From: Blastomonas sp. AAP53
GTDB lineage: Bacteria > Pseudomonadota > Alphaproteobacteria > Sphingomonadales > Sphingomonadaceae
Direction: 5' to 3'
DNA: 64,000 bases
Assembly (NCBI RefSeq): GCF_000331245.1
Contig: NZ_ANFZ01000006.1
Span: 124,001-188,000, forward strand
Shown: positions 16,975 through 25,889 of the stretch, piece by piece
Layout of the letters: the number at the start of each line of letters is the position of its first letter
Position numbering within the stretch: position 1 is the stretch's first letter
Program-made: the position numbers and the translations under genes
The notes under the pieces: generated by a model
Database searches by the model: none
The model's input: the letters and a program-made list of their open reading frames with translations, nothing else
Told to the model about the DNA's origin: nothing

Positions 16975-18711
16975 ATGACACTCTACACGCTTTTCACCCA
17001 GCATCTGCACGAGGCGCTCGACGCGCTGGAAGCCAGCGGCACTCTGCCTGCCGGGCTGGATCGTGGCGCGCTGACCGTCGAGCCGCCGCGCGATGCATCG
17101 CACGGCGATCTGGCCACCAACGCCGCGATGGTACTCGCCAAGCCTGCCGGCACCAATCCGCGCGCGCTGGCCGAAGCGATCGCAGGCGAGTTGCGCAAGA
17201 TCGAAGCAGTGACCGCAGTCGAGATCGCCGGACCCGGCTTCCTCAACCTGCGGCTTGCTCCCTCGGTATGGACCGATGAGCTCAATGCCATCACGCAGCT
17301 GGGCACCGATTACGGCCGGTCGGAGCTGGGCAAGGGGGTGACGGTCAACATCGAATATGTCTCTGCCAACCCGACCGGCCCGATGCACATGGGCCATTGC
17401 CGGGGTGCCGTGGTGGGCGATGCCTTGGCGACGTTGCTCGAATATTCGGGCCACAAGGTGATCCGCGAATATTATATCAACGATGCAGGTGGCCAGGTCG
17501 ATGTGCTCGCGCGCTCGGTGCACTGGCGCTATCGCGAGGCCTTGGGGCTGGAAAGCGGCGACATGCCCGAAGGCCTGTATCCGGGCGACTATCTGGTGCC
17601 GCTGGCAAAGGAGCTCGCTGCTGAACTGGGCGATACGCATGCCAATGCGCCCGAGGCCGACTGGCTGCCTTCGTTCCGCAAGCGTGCGGTTGCCGCGATG
17701 ATGGACATGATCCGCGCCGATCTGGCACTGCTCGGCATCCATCACGACGTGTTCTCGTCAGAGGCCGAGCTGCAGGCCGCAGGCAAGCCCGAGGCTGCCG
17801 AAGCCGTGCTGCGCGCACGCGATCTGGTCTATGATGGCGAGCTGGAAGCGCCCAAGGGCAAGGTGATCGAGGATTGGGAGCCGGTCGAGCTGCCCTTGTT
17901 CCGCTCGACCAAATTCGGCGACGATCAGGACCGCCCGATCCGCAAGTCGGATGGCAGCTGGACCTATTTCGGCGCGGACCTTGCGTACCACTATCAGAAG
18001 GCCGAAACCGCCGACCAGCTGATCGATATCTGGGGCGCGGACCATGCTGGGACCGTCAAGCGGATCAAGGCGGCGGTCGCGGCACTGACCGAGGACCGGG
18101 CCAGCGGCCCCGCGCGGTTCGATGTGCGGCTGGTGCAGATGGTCAAGCTGATGCGCGGCGGGGAGCCGCTCAAGATGTCGAAGCGTTCCGGCAATTTTGT
18201 CACGCTCGCCGACGTCGTGAACGAGGTTGGCAAGGACGTCGTGCGCTTCACGATGCTCACTCGCAAGGCCGATGCGCAGATGGAGTTCGACTTCGAGAAG
18301 GTCGTCGAAGCCTCGAAGGACAATCCGGTCTTCTACGTGCAATATGCGCATGCGCGCATCCATTCGATCATGCGCAAGGCAGCAGGCGAGGGGCTTTCGG
18401 CATCGGCGGATCATCTCGATCTGCTCGGCACGGAAGAACACGCGCTGATCGCGATGGCGGCACAGTTCCCGCGCATCGTCGAAGCCGCGGCGCTCAATCG
18501 CGAGCCGCACCGCATCGCGTTTTATCTGGGCGATCTGGCCGCGGCCTTCCATGCGTTCTTCAACCTGGGCAATGATCGGCCTGACAAGCGTATCGTTATG
18601 GCGCACGATCCTGCGTCCAGCGGCGCAAGGCTTTTCATGGCGGCAAATATCGGGCAAGTCATCGCCAATGGCCTGGCGCTGATGGCGGTGGAGGCTGCTA
18701 CACAGATGTAG
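16975..18711 (+). CDS. argS: Arginyl-tRNA synthetase
   Basis: The 578-residue class I synthetase has the N-terminal Add-1 domain (about residues 1-110), the ATP-site motif SANPTGPMHMGHCRG (HMGH form of HIGH, near residue 133), the KMSKR loop (LKMSKRSGNF near residue 405) and the C-terminal DALR anticodon-binding domain (YVQYAHARIHSIMRKA onwards). It charges tRNA-Arg. It opens a plus-strand series of cell-envelope and division genes. Confidence 0.96.
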   Translation: MTLYTLFTQHLHEALDALEASGTLPAGLDRGALTVEPPRDASHGDLATNAAMVLAKPAGTNPRALAEAIAGELRKIEAVTAVEIAGPGFLNLRLAPSVWTDELNAITQLGTDYGRSELGKGVTVNIEYVSANPTGPMHMGHCRGAVVGDALATLLEYSGHKVIREYYINDAGGQVDVLARSVHWRYREALGLESGDMPEGLYPGDYLVPLAKELAAELGDTHANAPEADWLPSFRKRAVAAMMDMIRADLALLGIHHDVFSSEAELQAAGKPEAAEAVLRARDLVYDGELEAPKGKVIEDWEPVELPLFRSTKFGDDQDRPIRKSDGSWTYFGADLAYHYQKAETADQLIDIWGADHAGTVKRIKAAVAALTEDRASGPARFDVRLVQMVKLMRGGEPLKMSKRSGNFVTLADVVNEVGKDVVRFTMLTRKADAQMEFDFEKVVEASKDNPVFYVQYAHARIHSIMRKAAGEGLSASADHLDLLGTEEHALIAMAAQFPRIVEAAALNREPHRIAFYLGDLAAAFHAFFNLGNDRPDKRIVMAHDPASSGARLFMAANIGQVIANGLALMAVEAATQM

Positions 18712-18758
18712 CGTCGCCCCAGTTCGGCAAGGCGACTGCGCAGTAATGGGGCGGGTGA

Positions 18759-19385
18759 ATGAGCAATCGGCTGGGTGATGGCGTGGATGACGAACTGAGG
18801 GATCAGCCTTTGGGGCTGGATGCCGACGATGACAGGCTTCCGTGGCTCGAGTCAGCCGATGACGCGCCTTCGAACGAGGGCGGCACGGGCCGGATTCTCG
18901 GGCTTGTGCTGCTGGGCCTGGTGGCACTGTCGATCGTGTTGGCCGGGCTCTACTGGCTCGGCGGCAAGGGTGGTGCGCCCGAGGGCGATGGCAGCCTGAT
19001 CGCCGCACCCGAAGGCGACTACAAGGTTCGCCCCAAGGACAGCCAGGAGCAGGAGGTCGAGGGCACCGGCGATTCCAGTTTCGCGGTCAGCCAGGGTGAG
19101 CAGCCCGCAGGCCAGCTTGCCGATGCCGCAGGCGCACCGCCGCCGCCCGGTAGCGCGCTGGTGCAGCTGGGTGCGTATACCGATGAAGCGAGCGCGATCG
19201 AAGGCTGGGCCAAGCTGAGCCAGCGGCACGAGGTGCTGTCAGGATTGAACCGTCGCATCGCGGCGGCGACTGTCGATGGCGGGACCGTGTACCGCTTGAG
19301 CGTGGTGCTCGATACCCCTGCCAGGGCGGGCCAGGTGTGCGATCAGCTCAAGAAAGCTGGGCAAAACTGCCTCGTGGTACGTTGA
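18759..19385 (+). CDS. SPOR domain-containing membrane protein
   Basis: The 208-residue protein has an acidic cytoplasmic N-terminus, a single membrane segment (ILGLVLLGLVALSIVLAGLYWL, about residues 48-69), a low-complexity periplasmic linker and a C-terminal SPOR domain (VQLGAYTDEASAIEGWAKLSQRH to QLKKAGQNCLVVR, about 130-208). SPOR domains bind denuded septal peptidoglycan, so it probably localises to the division site. It sits between argS and nagZ, a conserved order in sphingomonads. Confidence 0.9.
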   Translation: MSNRLGDGVDDELRDQPLGLDADDDRLPWLESADDAPSNEGGTGRILGLVLLGLVALSIVLAGLYWLGGKGGAPEGDGSLIAAPEGDYKVRPKDSQEQEVEGTGDSSFAVSQGEQPAGQLADAAGAPPPPGSALVQLGAYTDEASAIEGWAKLSQRHEVLSGLNRRIAAATVDGGTVYRLSVVLDTPARAGQVCDQLKKAGQNCLVVR

Positions 19386-19418
19386 TTTCGTGTCGCGCTT
19401 GGCCGACAACTGCGCGCC

Positions 19419-20426
19419 ATGAAACCCGTGATTTTCGGCCTTTCCGGCCACAGTCTGACATCTGACGAACGCGCCTTTTTCCAGGAAAGCGTTCCTGTCG
19501 GCTATATCCTGTTCGGTCGCAATATTGACAACCGGCAACAGCTTCGCGCGCTGACCGATGAGCTTCGCGCGCTGCATGGCGATGACCGGCTGCTGATCCT
19601 GATCGATCAGGAAGGCGGTCGCGTTTCCCGGATGAAGCCGCCGCACTGGCTGGCGTTTCCGCCGGGCGGGGCGTTCGACCGGCTTTATGATGTCGCTCCG
19701 GCAAGCGCGATCGAGGCGGCGCGGGTGAATGCCGAGGCGCTGGCGCTGGACCTGGCCGAAGTCGGCATTACCGTCGATTGCCTGCCGCTGCTCGACGTTG
19801 CCATTCCGGGCGGTACGCCTGCGATCGGCGATCGGGCTCTGGGGCAGGAACCGATGCGCGTCGCCGCCCTGGGGCGTGCGGTGCTCGACGGCCTGAAGCG
19901 CGGCGGGGTGTTGGGCACGATCAAGCACATGCCGGGGCATGGCCGCGCGATGGTCGACAGCCATATGGAGCTGCCGCGCGTCACCGCGAGCGATGCCGAG
20001 CTGGAGCAGGACATCGCCCCGTTTCGCGCGCTCAAAAACGCAGAGATCGGCATGACCGGGCATATATTGTTCGAGGCCTGGGACCAGGAGAGGTGCGCGA
20101 CGCATTCGCCGTGGATCGTCGAGCAGATCATCCGGCAGCGCATCGGCTTTGACGGGCTGCTGCTCAGCGACGATCTCGACATGAAGGCGCTGGCGGGCGA
20201 GGTGCCCGACCGGGCCGCGCGCGCGATTGCAGCGGGATGCGACGTTGCGCTCAACTGCTGGGCGCGGATGGACGAGATGGTCGGAATTGCCAACGCGCTG
20301 CCTGATATCTCGGAAGCGTCGCGCGCACGCCTCGACCGCGCTCGCGCTGCGATTGTTCCGCTCGCCGACTGGTCGCATCAGGCCGATCTGATTGCGAAAC
20401 GTGACGCGCTGCTGGCGCTGGCGTGA
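19419..20426 (+). CDS. nagZ: Beta-N-acetylhexosaminidase (GH3)
   Basis: The 335-residue cytoplasmic protein is a single-domain glycoside hydrolase family 3 enzyme of NagZ size. Visible motifs are ILIDQEGGRVSR, IKHMPGHGRAMVDSH with the mobile His/Asp loop near residue 170, and LLSDDLDMKAL containing the catalytic Asp nucleophile. It removes GlcNAc from muropeptides during cell-wall recycling. Its stop codon overlaps the scpA GTG start by four bases. Confidence 0.95.
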   Translation: MKPVIFGLSGHSLTSDERAFFQESVPVGYILFGRNIDNRQQLRALTDELRALHGDDRLLILIDQEGGRVSRMKPPHWLAFPPGGAFDRLYDVAPASAIEAARVNAEALALDLAEVGITVDCLPLLDVAIPGGTPAIGDRALGQEPMRVAALGRAVLDGLKRGGVLGTIKHMPGHGRAMVDSHMELPRVTASDAELEQDIAPFRALKNAEIGMTGHILFEAWDQERCATHSPWIVEQIIRQRIGFDGLLLSDDLDMKALAGEVPDRAARAIAAGCDVALNCWARMDEMVGIANALPDISEASRARLDRARAAIVPLADWSHQADLIAKRDALLALA

Positions 20427-21268
20427 ACGAATTCGACCTCATCACTGGCGCTGACACCGGCACCGGCGCTGGCACCGCGAGTGCCGCCGTCTCGTCCGAC
20501 GGCGACTCGCTCTTTTTCCGCACTCCCGTGCCCGCCGCGACCGCAGCGGCAGAGGCATTGCTGATCGATGTCGATGGCTGGGAAGGGCCGCTCGACCTGT
20601 TGCTCGATCTGGCGCGACGGCAGAAGGTCGACCTGCGGCAGATCTCGATCCTCGATCTGACGAACCAGTATCTGGGGTTCATCGAAGGCGCGGCCAGCCT
20701 GAAGCTTGAGCTTGCTGCCGATTATCTGGTGATGGCCGCCTGGCTCGCCTATCTCAAATCCGCGCTGCTGCTGCCGGGCGACCCCGAGGTCGAACCTTCG
20801 CCCGAAGAACTGGCGCTGCGGCTGCAACTGCGGCTGCAAAGGCTGTCGGCAATGCGCGAGGCGGCAGGACGGCTGCTGGGCCGGGACCGGCTGGGCCGCG
20901 ATGTCTTTGCCCATGGCCAGGCCGAAGGGCTGCGGCTGCTGACGCGCACGCGCTATCAGTGCAGCCTGTTCGATCTCTTGAGCGGCTATGGCCGGGTGCA
21001 ATTGCGCAACCAGCCGGTGGTGCACATGGTCAAGTCGCGCCGGGTGATGACGCTCGAAGACGCGCTGTCGCGGCTGTCGTTCATGCTCGGCACCGCGCTC
21101 GACTGGACCGATCTTCGCGCCTTTCTGCCTGAAAGCGCCGACCCCCAGCTGCGTCGCTCCGCCACCGCCTCGACCTTCCTCGCGCTGCTAGAGCTGGCGC
21201 GGCAGGGGCAGGTGGAGCTGGCGCAGGAAGAGCCGTTTGCACCGCTGCAGGTCCGCAAGGCTTCATGA
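20423..21268 (+). CDS. scpA: Segregation and condensation protein A
   Basis: The 281-residue kleisin shows the family N-terminus (VDGWEGPLDLLLDLARRQKVDLRQISILDLTNQYL, after a divergent extension of about 50 residues) and the C-terminal winged helix (ATASTFLALLELARQGQVELAQEEPFAPL). It bridges the SMC ATPase heads with ScpB. The GTG start overlaps nagZ (GTGA), and the ATGA overlap with scpB shows coupling. The Thr/Ala/Gly-rich first 30 residues are not conserved-looking, so the true start could be slightly later. Confidence 0.93.
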   Translation: MNEFDLITGADTGTGAGTASAAVSSDGDSLFFRTPVPAATAAAEALLIDVDGWEGPLDLLLDLARRQKVDLRQISILDLTNQYLGFIEGAASLKLELAADYLVMAAWLAYLKSALLLPGDPEVEPSPEELALRLQLRLQRLSAMREAAGRLLGRDRLGRDVFAHGQAEGLRLLTRTRYQCSLFDLLSGYGRVQLRNQPVVHMVKSRRVMTLEDALSRLSFMLGTALDWTDLRAFLPESADPQLRRSATASTFLALLELARQGQVELAQEEPFAPLQVRKAS

Positions 21269-21909
21269 GCGAGATCGCTCCGCCCGACCCGGTCGTGCGC
21301 GCGGTCGAGGCGGCGCTGTTTGCCGCGACCGAACCACAGACGCTGGACGACCTGCGTGCACAGATCGGTGCAGAGGCCGATATTGCGGGCGCGCTGGCGC
21401 AGCTGGCGGCGGATTATGCCGGGCGCGGCGTCGAACTGGTCGAACGCGGTGGGCGCTGGCACTTCCAGACCGCGCCGGATCTTGCCTGGCTGCTGCGGCG
21501 CGAGACCGAACAGACGCGCAAGCTGTCGCGCGCGGCGACGGAAACACTGGCGATCATCGCTTATCACGAGCCGGTCAGCCGCGCCGAGATCGAGGCGATT
21601 CGCGGCGTGCAGGTGAGCAAGGGCACCATCGATGTGCTGATGGAGGAGGGCTGGGTAGCGCCTGTTGGTCGCCGTGAAGTGCCCGGAAGGCCGCTGATTT
21701 ATGCGACCACGCCGGGCTTTCTCACCCATTTCGGCCTGACCAGCCGTCGCGACCTGCCGGGCATCGACGATCTGCGCGCAGCAGGGCTGCTCGACCCTGT
21801 CGATCTGGCGCTGGAGGGCGCGCTGGCGACCGACGATTCCGCCGGTGACGCCGACCACTCGTCGGATGAATCGGATTCATTGCTGGAAAACCATGGCGAT
21901 GAGGCCTAG
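21265..21909 (+). CDS. scpB: Segregation and condensation protein B
   Basis: The 214-residue protein has two winged-helix domains; the second carries the family signature [23 protein letters not shown] near residue 92 and [24 protein letters not shown] near residue 132. It binds ScpA in the SMC-ScpAB condensin complex. A Ser/Asp-rich tail ends the protein. Its ATG overlaps the scpA stop (ATGA) and tatA follows after about 30 bases. Confidence 0.95.
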   Translation: MSEIAPPDPVVRAVEAALFAATEPQTLDDLRAQIGAEADIAGALAQLAADYAGRGVELVERGGRWHFQTAPDLAWLLRRETEQTRKLSRAATETLAIIAYHEPVSRAEIEAIRGVQVSKGTIDVLMEEGWVAPVGRREVPGRPLIYATTPGFLTHFGLTSRRDLPGIDDLRAAGLLDPVDLALEGALATDDSAGDADHSSDESDSLLENHGDEA

Positions 21910-21938
21910 ATAGCCCGCAGGCCTTCAGGAGATTTGCC

Positions 21939-22187
21939 ATGGGATCGTTCTCCCTGATGCACTGGGTAATTGTGCTGATCATCATCGTCCTGCTGTTTGG
22001 CGGCGGACGGATTTCATCGATCATGGGTGATGTCGCCAAGGGCATCAAGAGCTTCAAAAAGGGCATGGCCGACGATGAAGACGAGCCGGTTCAGCCCAAG
22101 CGGCCCGTGGCTCAGATCGAGGCACCGCCAGCGCGTACCATCGACGGGACCGCGACCAGCGCAACCGAAGAGCGCAAGCCGGGCTGA
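21939..22187 (+). CDS. tatA: Sec-independent translocase subunit TatA
   Basis: The 82-residue protein has one N-terminal membrane helix ([20 protein letters not shown]), the hinge and amphipathic helix ([17 protein letters not shown]) and a short acidic or proline-rich tail. It forms the protein-conducting oligomer of the twin-arginine system. CAGGAG lies eight bases upstream of the ATG. The PhoD-like phosphatase in this window carries a Tat-type signal and is a likely client. Confidence 0.95.
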   Translation: MGSFSLMHWVIVLIIIVLLFGGGRISSIMGDVAKGIKSFKKGMADDEDEPVQPKRPVAQIEAPPARTIDGTATSATEERKPG

Positions 22188-22241
22188 CCCGCGACTGCCT
22201 GTGGGCCCGTCGGCGGCGCAGCATGAAGGCGTGACCATGTC

Positions 22242-22604
22242 ATGATGGACATCGGATCGACCGAACTGTTGATGATCATCATCGTGGCGATCGTCGTGAT
22301 CGGCCCGAAGGATTTGCCGCGCGCACTCTACAAGGTGGGGCAGGTGATCGGCAAGGCCAAGGGCATGACCCGCCACTTCCGCTCGGGCATCGATGCGATG
22401 GTGCGCGAGGTCGAGCTGGAAGAGATGGAAAAGAAGTGGAAGGCGGACAACGAACGCATCATGCGCGAATATGCCGCCAACACGCCTTCGCCAGCACCCG
22501 CTCCGGCGAAGGAAGCGCTCGATGCACCGGCACCCGTTGATGCCGTGCCCGATGCAGAGCCGACAACCCCAGCCACCGTTGCCGTGACCGAGGGTGAACG
22601 ATGA
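22242..22604 (+). CDS. tatB: Sec-independent translocase subunit TatB
   Basis: The 120-residue protein has the TatB pattern: a short N-terminus with a Glu in the membrane entry (IGSTELLMIIIVAIVVIGPKDLPRAL), the conserved GPKDLP hinge, a long amphipathic helix (VGQVIGKAKGMTRHFRSGIDAMVREVELEEMEKKW) and a Pro/Ala-rich tail. TatB and TatC form the signal-peptide receptor. Two adjacent ATG codons (22242, 22245) are possible starts. Its stop overlaps tatC (ATGA). Confidence 0.94.
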   Translation: MMDIGSTELLMIIIVAIVVIGPKDLPRALYKVGQVIGKAKGMTRHFRSGIDAMVREVELEEMEKKWKADNERIMREYAANTPSPAPAPAKEALDAPAPVDAVPDAEPTTPATVAVTEGER

Positions 22605-23443
22605 GTGCGACCGATGCCGATCGTCCCGAAGACGAGGTCGACGCCTCGCGCGCGCCGCTGCTCGATCACCTGATCGAACTGCGCCAGCGGCTGGTCAAGT
22701 GCGTCGTGGCGTTGCTGGTGGCGTTTGGCGTCTGCTTCTACTTTTCAGAGCATATCTTCGCCTTCCTCGTGGTGCCGCTGAAAGAGGCGTTCGGCGATGG
22801 CGGCGGCAGGCTGGTCTATACCAAGCTGTACGAGGCGTTTTTCGTTCAGGTGAAGGTCGCGATCTTTGCGGCGTTCTGCCTGGCCTTCCCGATCATTGCC
22901 AACCAGTTGTGGGCGTTTGTCGCGCCCGGTCTGTACCGGCAGGAAAAGCGTGCGCTGTTGCCCTTCATCCTGGCAACGCCGCTGCTGTTCACCGCAGGCG
23001 CGGCGCTTGCGTATTACATCGTGATGCCCACCGCGTTCCATTTCTTCCTGCAGTTCCAGGGGGAATCGGGCGGGCTCGAGGTCGAGGCGCTGCCCAGCAC
23101 CGATGCCTATCTGTCGCTGGTGATGCAGTTCATCCTGGCCTTCGGAATCAGCTTTCTGCTGCCGGTGCTGCTGATGCTGCTCAACCGCGCGGGGATTGTT
23201 TCGCGCACCCAGCTGACCGGGCTTCGCCGGTACATGATCGTGGCGGCGTTCATCGTCGCTGCGGTGCTGACGCCCCCCGATGTCGTCTCGCAGCTGATGC
23301 TCGCGATCCCGCTGGTGCTGCTGTACGAGCTGAGCATCCTGGCGATCTGGTTCACCGACCGCAAGGCGGCAAAGGCCAAGCCGGCGGACGAACAGGCCGG
23401 TGGCGACGCGATTGCGTCCGCCCAGTCGGAACCCGCCGAATAA
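22601..23443 (+). CDS. tatC: Sec-independent translocase subunit TatC
   Basis: The 280-residue polytopic protein has six predicted membrane helices and the family motifs LLDHLIELRQRLVKC near residue 15, EAFFVQVKVAIF near residue 75, and LWAFVAPGLYRQEKR near residue 103. It recognises twin-arginine signals. A hydrophilic tail rich in Ala, Lys and Glu follows the last helix. The gene ends two bases before the convergent small lipoprotein gene. Confidence 0.96.
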   Translation: MSATDADRPEDEVDASRAPLLDHLIELRQRLVKCVVALLVAFGVCFYFSEHIFAFLVVPLKEAFGDGGGRLVYTKLYEAFFVQVKVAIFAAFCLAFPIIANQLWAFVAPGLYRQEKRALLPFILATPLLFTAGAALAYYIVMPTAFHFFLQFQGESGGLEVEALPSTDAYLSLVMQFILAFGISFLLPVLLMLLNRAGIVSRTQLTGLRRYMIVAAFIVAAVLTPPDVVSQLMLAIPLVLLYELSILAIWFTDRKAAKAKPADEQAGGDAIASAQSEPAE

Positions 23444-23444
23444 G

Positions 23445-23810
23445 CTATTTGCGCAAGGCCTCCACGCAGGCGGCGCGGTCGACCGACTGGCCATCGCTGC
23501 GGCGCGCATCGATATAGGTCACGATCTGCGCTCCACCCGATCCTTCCGGGTACAAAAAGGCATCGAGCACGCACGCGCCGCCGACGAACTGCAGCTTGCG
23601 CGCATCGAATTCGCGCACATCCAGCCGGGGCTGGCCGAACATCCGCTCCAGATCGCGTGCCGATTTGCCCAGCACCGCCTCCAGCCCCTTGGTGTTGAGC
23701 GTCGTGCTGCGCGCCGGCGCAATGGGGCGCTGCGGCGCACTGACCTGTTGCGGCGCGGCGCATGCGGCGAGGCCTGCAGCCAGTGCCAGCAAGACGGGAT
23801 AACGGACCAT
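23445..23810 (-). CDS. Small hypothetical lipoprotein
   Basis: The 121-residue protein starts with a lipoprotein signal peptide (MVRYPVLLALAAGLAACAAP, Cys17). The mature region contains a SmpA/BamE-like stretch (LEAVLGKSARDLERMFGQPRLDVREFDARKLQFVGGACVLDAFLYP) with two cysteines. The resemblance to the BamE fold is my inference from the short helix-then-hairpin pattern; no function is established. The ATG at 23810 overlaps the stop of the upstream EI24 gene (TGATG), so the two are coupled. Confidence 0.8.
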   Translation of the reverse strand: MVRYPVLLALAAGLAACAAPQQVSAPQRPIAPARSTTLNTKGLEAVLGKSARDLERMFGQPRLDVREFDARKLQFVGGACVLDAFLYPEGSGGAQIVTYIDARRSDGQSVDRAACVEALRK

Positions 23811-24490
23811 CAGGATTTCCCCCTGGCCCCGCGCTGGTGGAAAAGATGCGTGGCCATGGCGGCGGCTATAATCGGCGCGAGCAGATTGACCAAGGGTACG
23901 AGCAGTAACAGATTGGCGATCAGCCCAAGCACGAAACGGCTGGTCCTTGAACCGGGCGCGTCGCACAGCGCGGGATGCCGCGCCGCCACCATCTCGTCGA
24001 GATCGCGGCCGACCAGAACCGCGTTGACCGCCAGGAACAGCATCGGCGCGCCGACGCCGGTGAACAACAGGACCAGCGCAAAGGGCAGGGCCAGCGCATT
24101 GTAAAGCAGCGCGCGGCCCAGGCTGCGCAGCGCCATCGCCAGCGACGGCCCCCAGGGCAGGTCGCGCGCGCTGGCGGCGGCCCCAGGATAATGCCTGCGT
24201 TCGACCGCGATCACGATCCGGTCGGCGAACAGCTGCAGCACCGCGATCGCCACCACGCGCCACCAGAACCAGAAGGCGATGATCGTGCCGATGGCAGCGA
24301 TCACGCCGGTCCATTCGGCATAGTCGCCCAGCGGCCCGCCGTAGCGCACGATCGCCCAGGCCAGGCCCTGCCACAATGCCCAGCCGGACAGTGCAAACAC
24401 TAGCACCGCGCACAGCACGGTCCACAGCAGTGCGCTCAGGATCGCGCGGTCGCTCAGTTGGCCGAGGCTCTTGAAAAAGGCGCTTATCAT
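23810..24490 (-). CDS. EI24 domain-containing membrane protein (CysZ-like)
   Basis: The 226-residue protein has at least four hydrophobic segments (LLWTVLCAVLVFALSGWALW, WTGVIAAIGTIIAFWFWWRVVAIAVLQLF without exact boundaries, LPFALVLLFTGVGAPMLFLAV, FVLGLIANLLLLVPLVNLLAPIIAAAMATHLF) in the EI24/DUF540 pattern. Relatives include the sulfate transporter CysZ, but nothing in the context supports a sulfate role here. The ATG at 24490 starts an aligned N-terminus MISAFFKSL and is the first plausible start after the divergent kinase gene. Confidence 0.85.
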   Translation of the reverse strand: MISAFFKSLGQLSDRAILSALLWTVLCAVLVFALSGWALWQGLAWAIVRYGGPLGDYAEWTGVIAAIGTIIAFWFWWRVVAIAVLQLFADRIVIAVERRHYPGAAASARDLPWGPSLAMALRSLGRALLYNALALPFALVLLFTGVGAPMLFLAVNAVLVGRDLDEMVAARHPALCDAPGSRTSRFVLGLIANLLLLVPLVNLLAPIIAAAMATHLFHQRGARGKS

Positions 24491-24624
24491 TGCCTGCCAT
24501 GTGTCGGACAAATTGCAGGGCCGGTCAATCGCACGCGAATGGGCTTGAACCGGCCTGCCCAAGCCGATAGGCCGCGCGGCAACATTCCGCGCGCTTGCCG
24601 CGCCTGCAGAAAGCCTTTGCCACC

Positions 24625-25623
24625 ATGACCAGCCCCCGTTTTGACGTTCTCGCGATCGGCAATGCCATCGTCGATGTGATGGCCGCAGCCGACGAGGCCC
24701 TGCTCGCGCGCGAGGGGCTGACCAAGGGCGGCATGATGCTGATCGATGCCGATCGCGCGACATCGCTGTATGAAGCTATGGGTCCGGCGCAAGAAATCAG
24801 CGGCGGATCGGCTGCCAATACGCTGGCGGGTCTGGCTGCCATGGGCTGCAACTGCGCGTTTATCGGTCAGGTTGCCGATGATCAGCTGGGCGAAGTCTTC
24901 GCGCATGACGTCCGCGCGCTGGGCATCGACTATGCAACGCCGGTGCGAACCGGTGACGACACCCCCACCGCGCGTTGCCTGATCCTGGTCACGCCCGATG
25001 GTCAGCGCACGATGAACACGTTCCTGGGCGCATCGCAGTTCCTTCCCGCCAGCGCGCTCGATGCCGAGATGATCCAGGATGCCGCCGTGCTGTATCTGGA
25101 AGGCTATCTGTGGGATCCGGAAGAACCGCGCGCTGCCATGCGTGCCGCGATCGACGCTGCCCGCTCGGCAGGCCGCAAGGTGGCCTTCACACTGTCCGAC
25201 GCGTTCGTGATCGACCGCCATCGCGGCGATTTCCTCGACCTGCTCGACAAGGGCCAGATCGACATCCTGTTCTCCAACGAAGCGGAAATCTGCTCGCTGG
25301 CGCAGGTCGACGATTTCGAGGCCGCCGTTGCCATGATTGCCGCCAAGCTGCCGACGCTGGTCGTCACGCGCAGCGAACATGGCGCAATCGCGGTGCAGGA
25401 TGGCCAGCGCTTTGCCGTTCCAGCCGAACCGATCGACAAGGTGGTCGATACCACCGGCGCAGGCGACCTGTTCGCCGCCGGTTTCCTCGCCGGACAGGCG
25501 CAGGGCCATGATGCTGAAACCAGCCTCAAGATGGGTGCGATTGCGGCCGCCGAGATCATCTCGCACTTCGGCGCGCGCTCGTCGGTCGATCTCAAGGCGC
25601 TGATTGCGCAGAAGCTTGGCTGA
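24625..25623 (+). CDS. PfkB-family sugar/adenosine kinase
   Basis: The 332-residue protein has the ribokinase-like fold: FDVLAIGNAIVDVMA at the N-terminus, the first signature GGSAANTLAGLAAMG near residue 55 and the ATP/catalytic signature VVDTTGAGDLFAAGFLAGQ near residue 275 with the catalytic Asp. In sphingomonads such proteins are usually annotated as adenosine kinase, but sugar kinases share these motifs, so the substrate is not settled. It stands alone, with a long non-coding region after it. Confidence 0.88.
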   Translation: MTSPRFDVLAIGNAIVDVMAAADEALLAREGLTKGGMMLIDADRATSLYEAMGPAQEISGGSAANTLAGLAAMGCNCAFIGQVADDQLGEVFAHDVRALGIDYATPVRTGDDTPTARCLILVTPDGQRTMNTFLGASQFLPASALDAEMIQDAAVLYLEGYLWDPEEPRAAMRAAIDAARSAGRKVAFTLSDAFVIDRHRGDFLDLLDKGQIDILFSNEAEICSLAQVDDFEAAVAMIAAKLPTLVVTRSEHGAIAVQDGQRFAVPAEPIDKVVDTTGAGDLFAAGFLAGQAQGHDAETSLKMGAIAAAEIISHFGARSSVDLKALIAQKLG

Positions 25624-25774
25624 AGATTTGGGGGAGGGGCGGGGCGCTGTTTGCCTCGCCTGTCTGCTCACCGCGCGGGAACCCTTCCGGGGGCGGCGAG
25701 GATATGAGAGGGGCCGCCGGAAGTCGAAGCTCCCTGCACGGCCCATCACATGGTCAGCGGCCGGAAGTGCCGCC

Positions 25775-25852
25775 TTCGGAGTGTATCTCGCGCTTTAACA
25801 AGCGCCTGCCCAGACCAGTGGGCAGAAGGCTGTTAGCCGCGAACGCTCCGAA
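25775..25852. ncRNA. Candidate structured RNA element with three hairpins closed by a 7-bp stem
   Basis: TTCGGAG (25775-25781) pairs perfectly with CTCCGAA (25846-25852). Enclosed are GCGCTT-TAAC-AAGCGC, CTGCCCA-GACCAG-TGGGCAG and GGCT-GTT-AGCC. The result is a cloverleaf-like four-way junction of 78 bases. It is not a tRNA: there is no T-arm, no CCA context and the arms have the wrong sizes. Because the stems are perfect, either strand could fold. On the minus strand it begins inside the last codons of the tiny ORF. I do not recognise the family. Confidence 0.5.
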
Positions 25853-25889
25853 TGGACTTGACCGACCCCTTTGCTGAACCATGAGACAT
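25833..25889 (-). CDS. Candidate 18-residue small protein with full-length Shine-Dalgarno match
   Basis: The minus strand reads AAAGGAGGTGATCCG directly before an ATG at 25889. This is the exact complement of the conserved 16S rRNA 3' end, with GGAGG seven bases from the ATG. The frame encodes MSHGSAKGSVKSIRSVRG and stops with TAA. The peptide is basic and rich in Ser, Gly, Lys and Arg, with no membrane segment or signal. The stop lies inside the cloverleaf-like element. No gene follows on this strand. I do not recognise the peptide; alternatively the plus strand makes an RNA carrying the anti-Shine-Dalgarno sequence. Confidence 0.5.
   Translation of the reverse strand: MSHGSAKGSVKSIRSVRG

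Noticed and set aside
25752-25768. GGTCAG followed by CCGGAAG, resembling the SRP (4.5S) RNA core
   Set aside because: The spacing differs from the conserved SRP motif, the GCAGCC part is missing and no apical hairpin forms around it.
25775-25852. Cloverleaf as a tRNA gene
   Set aside because: The closing stem is 7 bp but the arms have the wrong sizes, and there is no T-loop, D-loop or anticodon loop consensus.
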